A DNA stretch of 64,000 nucleotides, from positions 186,001 to 250,000 of the forward strand of contig NZ_JANUGV010000006.1 of NCBI RefSeq assembly GCF_024753215.1, in the 5' to 3' direction. A program made the position numbers and the translations under genes. The notes under the pieces are model-generated. The model was not told the origin of the DNA. It ran no database searches and saw nothing but the letters and a program-made list of their open reading frames with translations. Numbering within the stretch: position 1 is the stretch's first letter; each line of letters opens with the position of its first letter. This DNA comes from Massilia solisilvae (lineage in GTDB: Bacteria; Pseudomonadota; Gammaproteobacteria; Burkholderiales; Burkholderiaceae_D). Shown piece by piece: positions 1 to 8,563 of this stretch.

Positions 1-519
1 CTCGTTATCGCAGTGCAGGTCGAGCACGATGTCGGCGTCGATCGCCATCCCCAGCAGGGTCTTCTTCAGCACCTCGGTATGGTCGGCCGGTTCCCAGTGC
101 GCGATGGCTGCGCGTGCCTCGGCCCGGATCGCGGCCACGTTGGCCGCACTGTCGCTCCCAAGCCGGCCGGCCAGCGCCGTCTTCAGGCCATCGACGAGGT
201 AGGGGAAGGAGCGGTTGAAATTAGTCCCGGTGGACAGGTCGAAGCGCCCGAACGGCGTGCCCTGCACCACCTGCGACAGGCCGACCGGATTGGCCGCCGG
301 CACCAGGATAAGTTCGCCGCGCACGCGCCCCTGCGCGTCCAGCCGCTCCAGCTCGCGGCGCAGGAACTGGGCGACCAACATCGCCGGGATCTCGTCTGCA
401 TGCAGCGCAGCCTGGATATAGACCTTCTTGCCCGCGCCGGGACTGCCGTAGTGGAGCGAGGTGAGCTGGTAGGTGGCGACGCTCTGCTCGGTCGCGATCG
501 GGTGCGTCTGGGTATGCAT
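1..519 (-). CDS. Succinylglutamate desuccinylase/aspartoacylase-family zinc hydrolase (N-terminal part)
   Basis: The first 173 codons are present and the gene runs off the left edge. The ATG at 519 follows an AGGAGA ribosome site by about eight bases. The product reads MHTQTHPIATEQSV and then carries two zinc-site segments of the AstE/aspartoacylase (M14-like) fold: ALHADEIPAML near residues 43-53 (H and E ligands) and DLHCDNE at the truncated end (third ligand H). NFNRSFP near residue 102 is also typical of the family. Members remove acyl groups from N-acyl amino acids or act as carboxypeptidases. The gene is divergent from an RpiR regulator and near a cyanophycinase, so a role in breaking down aspartate/arginine-containing products is plausible, but that is inference. 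No signal peptide is seen, so it is probably cytoplasmic. Confidence 0.8.
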   Translation of the reverse strand, partial: MHTQTHPIATEQSVATYQLTSLHYGSPGAGKKVYIQAALHADEIPAMLVAQFLRRELERLDAQGRVRGELILVPAANPVGLSQVVQGTPFGRFDLSTGTNFNRSFPYLVDGLKTALAGRLGSDSAANVAAIRAEARAAIAHWEPADHTEVLKKTLLGMAIDADIVLDLHCDNE

Positions 520-709
520 GCGCAAATCTCCTGGCTTCGTGGTCCGGCTACCCGGCCGATTATGTATGATTTTTTACACACCGTAAATCGCTGAAAAAAA
601 TCTTTCAAAATCTTGTTGAGTTTGCGCGTGGTCCTGGTTTAGAGTTGGCAATGTTTAGATATTTACATCACACATAAACAAGTAAAAAAACCGACATCCG
701 GACCGCGCA
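520..709. promoter_or_regulatory. Divergent promoter region, hydrolase / RpiR regulator
   Basis: This 190-bp gap between two divergent starts is markedly AT-rich against its surroundings, especially 560-700. It includes TGTATGATTTTTTACAC near 564-580 and runs of A around 595-600 and 684-690. It must hold both promoters and is the natural place for an RpiR operator. I could not fix a single operator by eye. Confidence 0.4.
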
Positions 710-1678
710 ATGCCCCATCCAGTCCCGCCCAGCGCCTCGCCCGACATCGGCTTTGCCGAGTCCTCGCTCGGCCAGTCCCTGCTGCATGTGCTGGCCGAAG
801 GTTCGGCCTCCAACCGCGCAATCGCCGACTACGTCCTGCGCAACCAGGTGCGCGTCACCGCCCTCGGGATCGAGGAGCTGGCCGAAGCCTGCGAGGTGTC
901 CACTGCCACCATCAGCCGGTTTGCGCGTGACCTCGGCTTCAAGAACTATGCAGCGATGCGCGGCGCGGTGGCCGAAACGCTGCAGTCGGTGCTGCAGCCG
1001 GTCGAAAAGCTGCGCAGCACCATCGCGCGGCGCGCGCAAGCCGCCTCGCCGGCGCTCGAAAGCCTGGGCTACGCCGAAGCGGCCCTTACCGCCACCAGCC
1101 GTTCGCTGGCCGGCGCCGACGTCGACCGCATCGCCGCCGCCCTGACCAAGGCGCGCACCGTGTACGTGCTCGGCTTCGGCCTGTCTTCGTTCATGGCCGG
1201 CACGCTCGCCATGCACCTGCAGCCGTTCTGCCAGCACGTGGTGGAAGTGGCCGCCAGCGGCGGCACCGAGGTGGCCGCCAGCCACCTGGCCACCATCGGC
1301 CGCAAGGATGTGCTGGTGGTGATCTCGCTGCCGCGCTACACGCTCGACGTGGTGCCGCTGACGCGCTTTGCGCGCGACGCCGGGGCCACCATCGTTTCGA
1401 TCACCGATTCGCCCGCATCCCCGCTCGCCGAGCTGGGGCACCACGTGCTGTACGCGCACAGCACGCACCCGGTGCTGCCCAGCAGCTCCACGGCGGTGCT
1501 GGCCCTGATCGAGGCGCTGGTGGTGTCGCTGATGACCTCCAACAAAGCCAACGTCGCCAAGGCCGCCCGCCATACCGAGGCCATTGCCGCCTACCTCTAC
1601 GGTGAACACCAGATTCGTTCCAGCAGCACGCATAAAAAAGAAGGCGTCCGCAGGCGCCGCACTGTGAAGCAGTCCTGA
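710..1678 (+). CDS. MurR/RpiR-family transcriptional regulator
   Basis: A 322-residue protein with the two-part RpiR layout. The N-terminal HTH_6 domain (about residues 20-95) includes EELAEACEVSTATISRFARD as the recognition region. A C-terminal SIS sugar-isomerase-type domain (about 125-260) contains VYVLGFGLSSFMAGTLA and DVLVVISLPRYTLDVV. SIS domains in this family sense phosphosugars or other small metabolites. The gene sits 24 bp upstream of a TonB receptor on the same strand and diverges from the hydrolase at the left edge, so it probably controls both. The last 20 residues are basic (KKEGVRRRRTVK), an unusual tail. The ligand is unknown; a cyanophycin breakdown product is my guess from the neighbours. 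Confidence 0.88.
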   Translation: MPHPVPPSASPDIGFAESSLGQSLLHVLAEGSASNRAIADYVLRNQVRVTALGIEELAEACEVSTATISRFARDLGFKNYAAMRGAVAETLQSVLQPVEKLRSTIARRAQAASPALESLGYAEAALTATSRSLAGADVDRIAAALTKARTVYVLGFGLSSFMAGTLAMHLQPFCQHVVEVAASGGTEVAASHLATIGRKDVLVVISLPRYTLDVVPLTRFARDAGATIVSITDSPASPLAELGHHVLYAHSTHPVLPSSSTAVLALIEALVVSLMTSNKANVAKAARHTEAIAAYLYGEHQIRSSSTHKKEGVRRRRTVKQS

Positions 1679-1702
1679 GTCACCACCAAGAGGGAGCAAT
1701 GC

Positions 1703-4447
1703 ATGAATAAGAACTATTCGAGAACCTTGCGGCCGACCGTCGTGGCATCGGCGGTCGTGGCCGCGCTGGGCCTGGTCGCGCAGCAGGCGCACGCGCAAGA
1801 GGAAGAACAGAAGATCGCGCGCGTGGAGATCACCGGCTCGTCGATCAAGCGCATCGACAGCGAGACCGCGTTGCCGGTCCAGCGGATCACGCGCGAGGAC
1901 ATCGAAAAGATGGGCGCGACCACCGCGGCCGAACTGGTGCGTAACATCAGCGCCAACACCGCGCCGCTGACGGACGGCCCCAGCATCTCGGACGGCACCT
2001 CGGGCCAGCGCGGCCTGAACGCGGCCAACATGCGCGGCATCGGCGCGTCCTCGACCTTGGTGCTGCTGAACGGCCGCCGCCTGGCCAACTTCGCCGCGCC
2101 AGGCGACAACGCCGGCGTGGACCTGAACAACATCCCGGCCGGCGCGATCCAGCGCGTCGAGGTGCTCAAGGATGGCGCGTCGGCGATCTATGGCACCGAC
2201 GCGATCGGCGGCGTCATCAACTTCATCACCCGCAAGGACTACACCGGCGTTGACCTGGCCGCATCGGCCGCCGGCACCCAGCACGGCGGCGCCGGCAAGC
2301 GCACCGCCAGCATCAGCGCCGGCACAGGCGACCTGACGCGCGACCGCTTCAACGTATTCGGCGTGCTGGACGTGCAGCAGCTGGATGCGCTGCGTTCCGG
2401 CCAGCGCAGCTTCATCGCCGAGCGCCCGCTCGCCACCACCTTGCCGGCCCAGATGTCTAGCAATACCTACCCGGCCAACATCGACATGTCGACCGCGCAG
2501 CGCAAGGCGCTGATTGCCGCCGGCGTGCTGCCTGCCGGCGCCACCGCAAACCGGATCAACCCGAGTTCGCCCGACTGCAACCCGCCCGCCACGGTGTACG
2601 CCGCCAAGGGCCCGGGCGGGGCGCTGGGCTGCAGCTACGACTACATGGAAGACACCGAGATCTATCCGGACTCGCGCAAGGTCGGCTTCATCGGCCGCGC
2701 CACCTTCCAGCTGGACGCGGACAACCAGCTGTTCGCCGAGCTGGTGCAGTCGGAAGCGAAGACCCGCTACGTGCTCTCGCCCAACCCGACCCGGGTGCGC
2801 AACTTCCCGGTCAGCCTGCTGCCCGAGAAGTACCGCACGGTGCTGTCGGCGCCGGGGCTGCCGACCACCGTCAGCGGCCTGCGCTACCGGATGACCGAGG
2901 CCGGCAACCGCAGCAACGAAGTGACCAGCACCGGCCAGCGCCTGGTGCTGGGCGCCACCGGCGTGCTGTCCGGCTGGGACTACGACGCGGCCCTGTCGCG
3001 CGCCGAGAACCGCGCCACCGACAAGTACGTGAACGGCTACTTCCTGTTCGATAAATTCGATGCCGCAATCCGTTCCGGTGTCATCAATCCGTTCGGCCCC
3101 TCGTCGCAGGCCGGCAAGGACCTGTTCGCCGCGATCCGCGTCAACGACGAGGCGCGCAAGGCCAAGGGCGTGTCGACCTCGATCGACGGCAAGATGTCGC
3201 GCTCCTTGATGGCGCTGGAAGGCGGCGACCTGGCGCTCGCAATTGGCGGTGAGCTGCGCCGCGAGAGCCAGAAGTTCACCCCGTCGGAGCTGCTCAAGTC
3301 GAACAACCTCGGCGGCGACCGCGACAGCACGCTGCCGGTCGGCACCCTGCTCGACGTGGAGACCGCCGACGCCAGCCGCAACGTGCGCTCCGTGTTCACC
3401 GAGGTGAACGCGCCGTTCACCAAGGAGCTGGAGATGCAGTTCGCGCTGCGCTACGACAGCTACAGCGAAGTGGGCAGCACCACCAATCCCAAGCTTGGCC
3501 TGCGCTGGCAGCCGCACAAGGCGCTGCTGGTGCGCGCGTCGGCCGGCACGGGCTTTCGCGCGCCGTCGCTGTCGGACCTGAAGCGCCCGACCATCTACGG
3601 CACCGCGGCCGGCTTCCTGACCGACCCGCAGTGCGTCAAGCAGGAAGGCAGCATCGACCTGTGCACCGACCAATGGCCGGTCGAGCGCCGCTCGAACCCC
3701 AACCTCAAGCCCGAGAAGTCGCAGCAGTTCACGCTGGGCGCGGTGTTCGAGCTGGGCAAGCGCACCAACCTGTCGGTCGATTACTGGAACATCCAGAAGA
3801 AGGACGTGATCAGCACCCTGGGCGAGCAGGTCATCACCGAGAACCCGGCGGCCTACAACGGCAAGTACATCCAGCGCGACAGCGACGGCTTCATCTCCAA
3901 CATCCTCCTGATGAAGGAGAACCAGGGCCGCCTGAAGACCTCTGGCATCGACCTGGGCGGCGAATGGCGCAGCGAGCGCGGCGCCTGGGGCCGATTCGGC
4001 GTGAACCTGTCGGGCACCTGGGTGCTGAAGTACGACCGCCAGTTCGGCCCGCAGGAGCCGTACCGCAGCAACCTGGGCGTGTTCCTGAACGACCAGGTGA
4101 TCCAGAAGTGGCGCCACCGCGTCAACTTCGAGTGGGACAGCGGGCCGTTCAGCCTGACCCTGGCGAACCAGTACTCGAGCGGCTACACCGACCAGAACAC
4201 CACTTACGACCCGTACACCGACCAGCTGTTGGCGCCCAACCGCGTGAAGGCGTACTCGTTGTGGGACCTGACCGGCAGCTGGGCGATCACCAGGCAGCTC
4301 AAGCTGCGCGCCGGCGTGCTCAATCTGGCGGATACCAATCCGCCGTTCTCGAACCAGGCCTACTTCTTCCTGGCCGGGTACGACCCGAGCTACACCGACC
4401 CGCGCGGCCGCAGCGGCTTCGTCAGCCTGAACTACTCGTTCAAGTAA
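1703..4447 (+). CDS. TonB-dependent outer-membrane receptor
   Basis: 914 residues. A cleavable signal peptide ends in QQAHAQ (about residues 27-32). It is followed by an ARVEITGSSIKR segment leading into the plug domain (about 40-165, with RGIGASSTLVLLNGRR and VEVLKDGASAIYGTDAIGGVINFITRK, both hallmarks of the family). A 22-strand barrel follows, with the usual C-terminal aromatic ending (VSLNYSFK). An AGAGGGAG ribosome site precedes the ATG. It belongs to the large-substrate TonB receptors of proteobacteria that take up oligomers. It lies between an RpiR regulator and an exported cyanophycinase, so uptake of cyanophycin-derived peptides is the likeliest role. The substrate cannot be read from sequence. 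Confidence 0.93.
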   Translation: MNKNYSRTLRPTVVASAVVAALGLVAQQAHAQEEEQKIARVEITGSSIKRIDSETALPVQRITREDIEKMGATTAAELVRNISANTAPLTDGPSISDGTSGQRGLNAANMRGIGASSTLVLLNGRRLANFAAPGDNAGVDLNNIPAGAIQRVEVLKDGASAIYGTDAIGGVINFITRKDYTGVDLAASAAGTQHGGAGKRTASISAGTGDLTRDRFNVFGVLDVQQLDALRSGQRSFIAERPLATTLPAQMSSNTYPANIDMSTAQRKALIAAGVLPAGATANRINPSSPDCNPPATVYAAKGPGGALGCSYDYMEDTEIYPDSRKVGFIGRATFQLDADNQLFAELVQSEAKTRYVLSPNPTRVRNFPVSLLPEKYRTVLSAPGLPTTVSGLRYRMTEAGNRSNEVTSTGQRLVLGATGVLSGWDYDAALSRAENRATDKYVNGYFLFDKFDAAIRSGVINPFGPSSQAGKDLFAAIRVNDEARKAKGVSTSIDGKMSRSLMALEGGDLALAIGGELRRESQKFTPSELLKSNNLGGDRDSTLPVGTLLDVETADASRNVRSVFTEVNAPFTKELEMQFALRYDSYSEVGSTTNPKLGLRWQPHKALLVRASAGTGFRAPSLSDLKRPTIYGTAAGFLTDPQCVKQEGSIDLCTDQWPVERRSNPNLKPEKSQQFTLGAVFELGKRTNLSVDYWNIQKKDVISTLGEQVITENPAAYNGKYIQRDSDGFISNILLMKENQGRLKTSGIDLGGEWRSERGAWGRFGVNLSGTWVLKYDRQFGPQEPYRSNLGVFLNDQVIQKWRHRVNFEWDSGPFSLTLANQYSSGYTDQNTTYDPYTDQLLAPNRVKAYSLWDLTGSWAITRQLKLRAGVLNLADTNPPFSNQAYFFLAGYDPSYTDPRGRSGFVSLNYSFK

Positions 4448-4479
4448 CAGGCGCTTGCAGGCGGGTCCGGTGCCGTTGC

Positions 4480-4580
4480 GTAGGGTGGGCGGCTGTGCCG
4501 CCCACGCGTCCAGCCAAAGCGTGGGCTACCACAGCACCCCTGGGATTTGAACGCGTGGGCGGCATAGCCGCCCACCCTAC
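4480..4580. repeat. Inverted pair of REP-like palindromes (REPIN-like), copy A
   Basis: Two hairpin units face each other. Unit one is GTAGGGTGGGCGGC, TGT, GCCGCCCACGCGT (from 4480). Unit two is TTGAACGCGTGGGCGGC and then GCCGCCCACCCTAC (ending at 4580). The outer edges are perfect inverted copies (GTAGGGTGGGC / GCCCACCCTAC). The same architecture recurs at 43457-43555 and 51453-51535 and, decayed, at 34317-34420. This copy separates the TonB receptor from the cyanophycinase and could protect the upstream mRNA end or attenuate read-through. Confidence 0.85.
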
Positions 4581-4606
4581 GATGCTTCGTACATTTCGGA
4601 GGCAGG

Positions 4607-5812
4607 ATGTTGAAGAGACTATGCACGGCGCTGCTGCTGGCGCTGGCCTGCGCCGGCGCGCCGGCGGCCGACGCGCCGAAAGGATCGCTGGTCATCATCG
4701 GCGGCGGACTGCGCGCCGACAACGCTCAGGTGTGGCAGAAGATCGTCGAGCTGGCCGGCGGCCAGGGCGCGCTCATCGCCGTGTTCCCGTCCGCGGCGCA
4801 GCATCCCGAGCAGTCGGGAACCAGCGCTGCGGAGCGCCTGAACCGCTACGGCGCGCGTGCCTTCGTGGTGCCGGTGGCGCCGCAGCTGGCCGGCCTTGAT
4901 GCACGCAAGGCGGCCGACGATCCGGCCCTAGCCCAGGCCGTGCGCGATGCCGGCGGGGCCTACTTCGTGGGCGGCGATCAGGCGCGCATCACCGCCGCGC
5001 TCAAGCGTGCCGACGGCAGCAACACGGCGGTGTTGGACGCGCTGTGGTCGATGTACCGGCGCGGCGGCGTCATCGCCGGCACCAGCGCGGGCGCGGCCAT
5101 CATGAGCAGCACCATGTTCCTCGATCCGCCGCCGATCCTGCCGATGCTCAAGCAGGGCATGGTCAAGGATGGCAAGGACGTTGCGCCCGGCCTTGGTTTC
5201 ATCGGCGACGATGTGTTCGTGGACCAGCACCTGCTGATCCGCGGGCGCTTTGCACGCATGCTGCCGGTGATGCTGGCCAAGCGCTACACGCTGGGCCTGG
5301 GAATCGACGAGAACACCGCGGCCGTGGTCGGCCCCACGCGTGAAGTGACCGTGCTCGGTTACCGCGGCGCCATCGTGCTCGACCTGGCGCAGGCCAGCAC
5401 CGACCGCGCGCAGGCGCAATTCAATCTATCCAACGCCCGCATCAGCTACCTGGACAGCGGCGACCGCTTCAACCTGGCCAGCCGCAGCTTTACGCCGGGG
5501 CCGGACAAGGCGCGCGCCACGGGTGGCGTGCCCGAGCACCGCGGTCCGGTGTTCTTCCCCGACATCCTGGGCAACACGGCGGTGGTGAACCTGCTGGAGA
5601 AGCTGGCCGACAGCGACCAGCAGCAGGCCATCGGGCTGGCCTTCGACGGACCGCGTAGCGCGGCGCCGGAGCAGGGTTTCGAGTTCAGTTTCACGCGCAG
5701 GCAGGACGGCGAGTACGCGTCGCAGCGCGGCGAGGGCTGGTCGATATTCAACGTGAGGATGGACGTGCGGCCGGTGCGCATGAACCTGCCGCTGTACTCG
5801 ACTGCGCCCTAA
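4607..5812 (+). CDS. Exported cyanophycinase (peptidase family S51)
   Basis: 401 residues, with a GGAGG ribosome site before the ATG. A signal peptide (about residues 1-21, ending APAADA) suggests export. The S51 core follows: LVIIGGG near 28-34, YFVGGDQARI at 119-128 and the nucleophile elbow GTSAGAAIM with Ser160. Cyanophycinases hydrolyse cyanophycin (multi-L-arginyl-poly-L-aspartate) to beta-Asp-Arg dipeptides. The length is well above the roughly 270 residues of cytoplasmic CphB and close to secreted CphE-type enzymes, which carry an extra C-terminal region. Together with the TonB receptor upstream it suggests use of external cyanophycin as a nitrogen source. No cyanophycin synthetase is in the window. 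Confidence 0.9.
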   Translation: MLKRLCTALLLALACAGAPAADAPKGSLVIIGGGLRADNAQVWQKIVELAGGQGALIAVFPSAAQHPEQSGTSAAERLNRYGARAFVVPVAPQLAGLDARKAADDPALAQAVRDAGGAYFVGGDQARITAALKRADGSNTAVLDALWSMYRRGGVIAGTSAGAAIMSSTMFLDPPPILPMLKQGMVKDGKDVAPGLGFIGDDVFVDQHLLIRGRFARMLPVMLAKRYTLGLGIDENTAAVVGPTREVTVLGYRGAIVLDLAQASTDRAQAQFNLSNARISYLDSGDRFNLASRSFTPGPDKARATGGVPEHRGPVFFPDILGNTAVVNLLEKLADSDQQQAIGLAFDGPRSAAPEQGFEFSFTRRQDGEYASQRGEGWSIFNVRMDVRPVRMNLPLYSTAP

Positions 5813-5827
5813 GGCCGGGCTGCCGGC

Positions 5828-6766
5828 TCAGGAGTTTTCTTTGGTGATGAACTCGCGCAGGTCCTCGAGCCTGTGCGCCCAGAAAATCAGCAGTGGCGTT
5901 TCCTGGGCATTGCTCACATAACGCGGGTTGAATACGCCCCGCAGCACCGCCCCGGTCATGACCTGGTTGCCGAACTGGCTGCGCCAATTTTCGGCATCCT
6001 TCACCACTTCCTTGTTCAAACGCTTGCGGCTGTTGATCCCCGAGTTGGAGCTCTTACATTCGAGCACCAGGCGTTTTCGATTTCTCAGGCCAATGACGCA
6101 ATCGCCGTTGTCGTGGCCCAGCGTGGCATTGGTCATGTAAAAGCCAGCTTGCGGCAGGTCTTCGGCAGATTCGATCGGCTCGCGCGGCGTTGGAACCCGC
6201 TGGTAGTCCAGCGCCTTGAGCAAGTCCTCAACCGCGCTTTCGAGATCCTTCTTTTCCTCGCTGCGCCGATTGGCCTGGACGCGTTGCGCGGTCATCGCAA
6301 CGGCGGTCGCGATCACCGCTGTCCTTCGCTGTTCCGGCGTCGCTGTCTGGTTCTCGAGAATCCAGGAGAACCGCTTGGGGTCCAGGGTCTGGTGGAGCAG
6401 GAATTGCAGTTGTTCGGCCAGTTCGCGACTGCCGCGGATGGCTTTTCGCGAGACGCGCCCGGACAACAAGGTCCTCAGGTCGTCCTCCGAGACCGGCGGC
6501 GCGGTCAGATAGCGCAGCGCCGTGAACAACATGGGATTGCCAACAATGGAGCCAAGCAGCTCCTGGTCAACGGGACGACGGAGCAGTTCGGGTAGCCGGT
6601 CAATCAGCGACGCGGCGGCCGTTTCCGCGCTGGTGAATTCGGAGACGTAGTCCTCGAGCGATTCGTCCAGCCGCCGAATACGGAAGAGGCGCGTCGCTTC
6701 GGTGCAATCCGCCAGAATGTCTTCGTCGCTCCAGATGCGACCGTTCCTCGATAGTTGAATCACCAC
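5828..6766 (-). CDS. Type II restriction endonuclease, XamI/SalI-like
   Basis: 312 residues, with a GTG start (two GTGs in a row) nine bases after the methyltransferase stop. The first two thirds are helical. A PD-(D/E)xK-type nuclease core follows: Asp222 in GHDNGDCVIGL, then LVLECKSS with Glu236 and Lys238, which matches D-x13-E-x-K metal-site geometry. The overall sequence and length remind me of the XamI/SalI endonuclease family (recognition GTCGAC), recalled without a search. It should cut unmodified DNA at the site protected by its partner methylase. Both genes form one operon behind a LexA-box promoter. Its 3' end converges on the cyanophycinase with only 15 bp between. Confidence 0.75.
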   Translation of the reverse strand: MVIQLSRNGRIWSDEDILADCTEATRLFRIRRLDESLEDYVSEFTSAETAAASLIDRLPELLRRPVDQELLGSIVGNPMLFTALRYLTAPPVSEDDLRTLLSGRVSRKAIRGSRELAEQLQFLLHQTLDPKRFSWILENQTATPEQRRTAVIATAVAMTAQRVQANRRSEEKKDLESAVEDLLKALDYQRVPTPREPIESAEDLPQAGFYMTNATLGHDNGDCVIGLRNRKRLVLECKSSNSGINSRKRLNKEVVKDAENWRSQFGNQVMTGAVLRGVFNPRYVSNAQETPLLIFWAHRLEDLREFITKENS

Positions 6767-6775
6767 GGGCGTCGC

Positions 6776-8464
6776 TCACTTCCCGAAAAATTCTGCGTTC
6801 GGAATCCGGAGCCGCATGATCTCCGATGGCTCGAACTTGGTCAGTCCGCCGGCGTAGACGCGCCCGGATTCCTTGTTGACATTCTTGTTGAGCCAATCGA
6901 CCAATGCTGCCAAATGTTCCTCGGTAAGGGGAGCCTTCGGGTATAAGCCATGGGCCACATTGATCAAGCGAGCGCCGGCGGAATTGATGGCAAATACGGG
7001 CGGTCTCCTGCCCATGTAGGTGACCACAATACTGGGCGCCACCGCCTGCATGTTCACGCGCCACCATGGGCTGCGGTGTTCGGCGATATAACCCTTGTCT
7101 GCCTGTTGCGAACGCGCCCAGCGCAGGAACTCTTTGACCGGACCCAATTCACCGGACGGGAGCTCATCGAGCGAAGCGGGCAAATCCACCACCCGCCGCA
7201 GCGAGCCCAAATCGTCGATGCGGTGATCGGTGGCGCCCACAATATCGGCCGCATCGGTGATGGACGGGACCAGGAATTTTTCCGGCAGCCCGAACCGGTT
7301 CTCCTTCGTGACCCAGACCTTGTTCTTGCCGGTCACCTGGCCACGGCGCACCTTGAAAAAGTCACCCAGTTCTGGCCAGTCAGCCTTCACGGTGCGTGGC
7401 GTGGTGCGAATGAAACCGGACCACTTGTTTTCGCCTCTCGCCTCGCTCTTCGGTGTACGCCTGCCTGCGCCGAGGAGCGCCAGTTCTTCAATACGCTCGA
7501 TTGCCTTGAATTCGATGTCGTCGCTGTCCGAGCCAGGCGCAAAGCAGGTGATGCATGCCGAAACCAGTGCATCGTCGAAGACGCGTACCGTGGGCGAGAC
7601 GACAAAAACAGCTTTGCCGCCCAGGCCGTTCGTCAACAAATCACGCATCGACTGACCGTAGTTCACATCGAGCCATTCCGAGGCCGTGATGAACACGCCC
7701 AGATCGCCCGGGCGCGCCAGGTCGAGCACTTTTAAAAAGAAATGCAGGTGGAGTCCCGCAAGCTTGCTCGCCGCGTGGCCGAGCGATTTCAGGCGGTCGC
7801 TATACCAGTTCTTCCAATCGGCGGCGATGTCATGGTGGCGCACGTAAGGCGGGTTGCCGATGAAAACGGTTCTGCCATCGATTTCCGGGAGCTCGAGCGC
7901 GCGAAAGTCCTGGATGCGAATCTCGATGCGATCCTGCAGTCCCAGGACGCAGGCATTGGCCCGCAATAGAAGAGCAACCGCGGGGTCAAGTTCGACCGCT
8001 ACCCCGCGCGCGTTGGGATGGCGCCGCAACCCCGCAATCACATAGCGCCCGGTTCCCGCACCCGGATCGACGATGCGGCAGATGTCCCCTTGCGATTCGG
8101 CCCATTGAAACATGCCGGTGACCGCGGCGACAGGAGTGAAGGTCTGACCACTGCTGCGTCTTGACTCAGGCGACAGGATATGGGAATAGGCCGAGCCCAG
8201 CGGGTCCGTGCCGCTTTCGATCGCCTTTCGAACGGATGCGACCAGTTCGGGTGGCACCTCGCTCCGGTGTTCGTCCACCACGGCGGTTTCCTGCGCCGTC
8301 AAACGGTCGCCACCGGTAAGCGCAAACGCAACGGAAATCAGGCTCCTGATGTTCAGCAGGTCGCCAAGATCCAGGTGCCCCGGAGCACTGTCATTGCCGC
8401 GTTTGTTGTTCATATCGACGAGTGTTTCCAGCCGCTTAGTGGAAAGCAGCCGGCGCAGCCCCAT
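6776..8464 (-). CDS. Type II DNA adenine-N6 methyltransferase (TaqI/Eco57I-like)
   Basis: 562 residues if the ATG at 8464 is used; an internal ATG at 8413 gives MNNKRGND and 545 residues. Neither has a strong ribosome site. Gamma-class order of motifs: a motif X-like GQTFTPVAAV (about 106-115), SAM-binding motif I DPGAGTGR (133-140) and catalytic motif IV NPPY (204-207). The C-terminal half resembles the TaqI-type target-recognition domain. It should methylate adenine in the site cut by the adjacent endonuclease. Transcription very likely starts just upstream at a perfect TATAAT overlapping a LexA box. It follows uvrA on the same strand after a 99-bp gap. Confidence 0.88.
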   Translation of the reverse strand: MGLRRLLSTKRLETLVDMNNKRGNDSAPGHLDLGDLLNIRSLISVAFALTGGDRLTAQETAVVDEHRSEVPPELVASVRKAIESGTDPLGSAYSHILSPESRRSSGQTFTPVAAVTGMFQWAESQGDICRIVDPGAGTGRYVIAGLRRHPNARGVAVELDPAVALLLRANACVLGLQDRIEIRIQDFRALELPEIDGRTVFIGNPPYVRHHDIAADWKNWYSDRLKSLGHAASKLAGLHLHFFLKVLDLARPGDLGVFITASEWLDVNYGQSMRDLLTNGLGGKAVFVVSPTVRVFDDALVSACITCFAPGSDSDDIEFKAIERIEELALLGAGRRTPKSEARGENKWSGFIRTTPRTVKADWPELGDFFKVRRGQVTGKNKVWVTKENRFGLPEKFLVPSITDAADIVGATDHRIDDLGSLRRVVDLPASLDELPSGELGPVKEFLRWARSQQADKGYIAEHRSPWWRVNMQAVAPSIVVTYMGRRPPVFAINSAGARLINVAHGLYPKAPLTEEHLAALVDWLNKNVNKESGRVYAGGLTKFEPSEIMRLRIPNAEFFGK

Positions 8465-8493
8465 GGCACCGGCATTCAGGCGGAGGCACGCGC

Positions 8494-8517
8494 ATTATAC
8501 TGTAATTTTGTACAGTA
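8494..8517 (-). promoter_or_regulatory. LexA (SOS) box overlapping the -10 of the restriction-modification operon
   Basis: Positions 8498-8517 read TACTGTAATTTTGTACAGTA, an exact match to the TACTG-N10-CAGTA consensus of E. coli-type LexA boxes (CTGT-N8-ACAG core). On the minus strand the box runs directly into TATAAT (8494-8499), a perfect -10, so bound LexA would cover the promoter. The predicted transcription start is near 8487, about 23 bases before the first ATG of the methyltransferase. The -35 is poor. The only minus-strand gene immediately downstream is the methyltransferase; the uvrA start is 2.9 kb away. Confidence 0.8.
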
Positions 8518-8563
8518 ATAATGCGCAGCCCCGTTGCGTTAGCGCATCATAATTTCGAAACGC

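Noticed and set aside
668..4117. A 1149-codon minus-strand open frame opposite the RpiR and TonB receptor genes
   Set aside because: It is the antisense shadow of two well-supported genes, has the Ala/Arg/His/Gln-rich composition of GC-driven false frames and has no recognisable domain.
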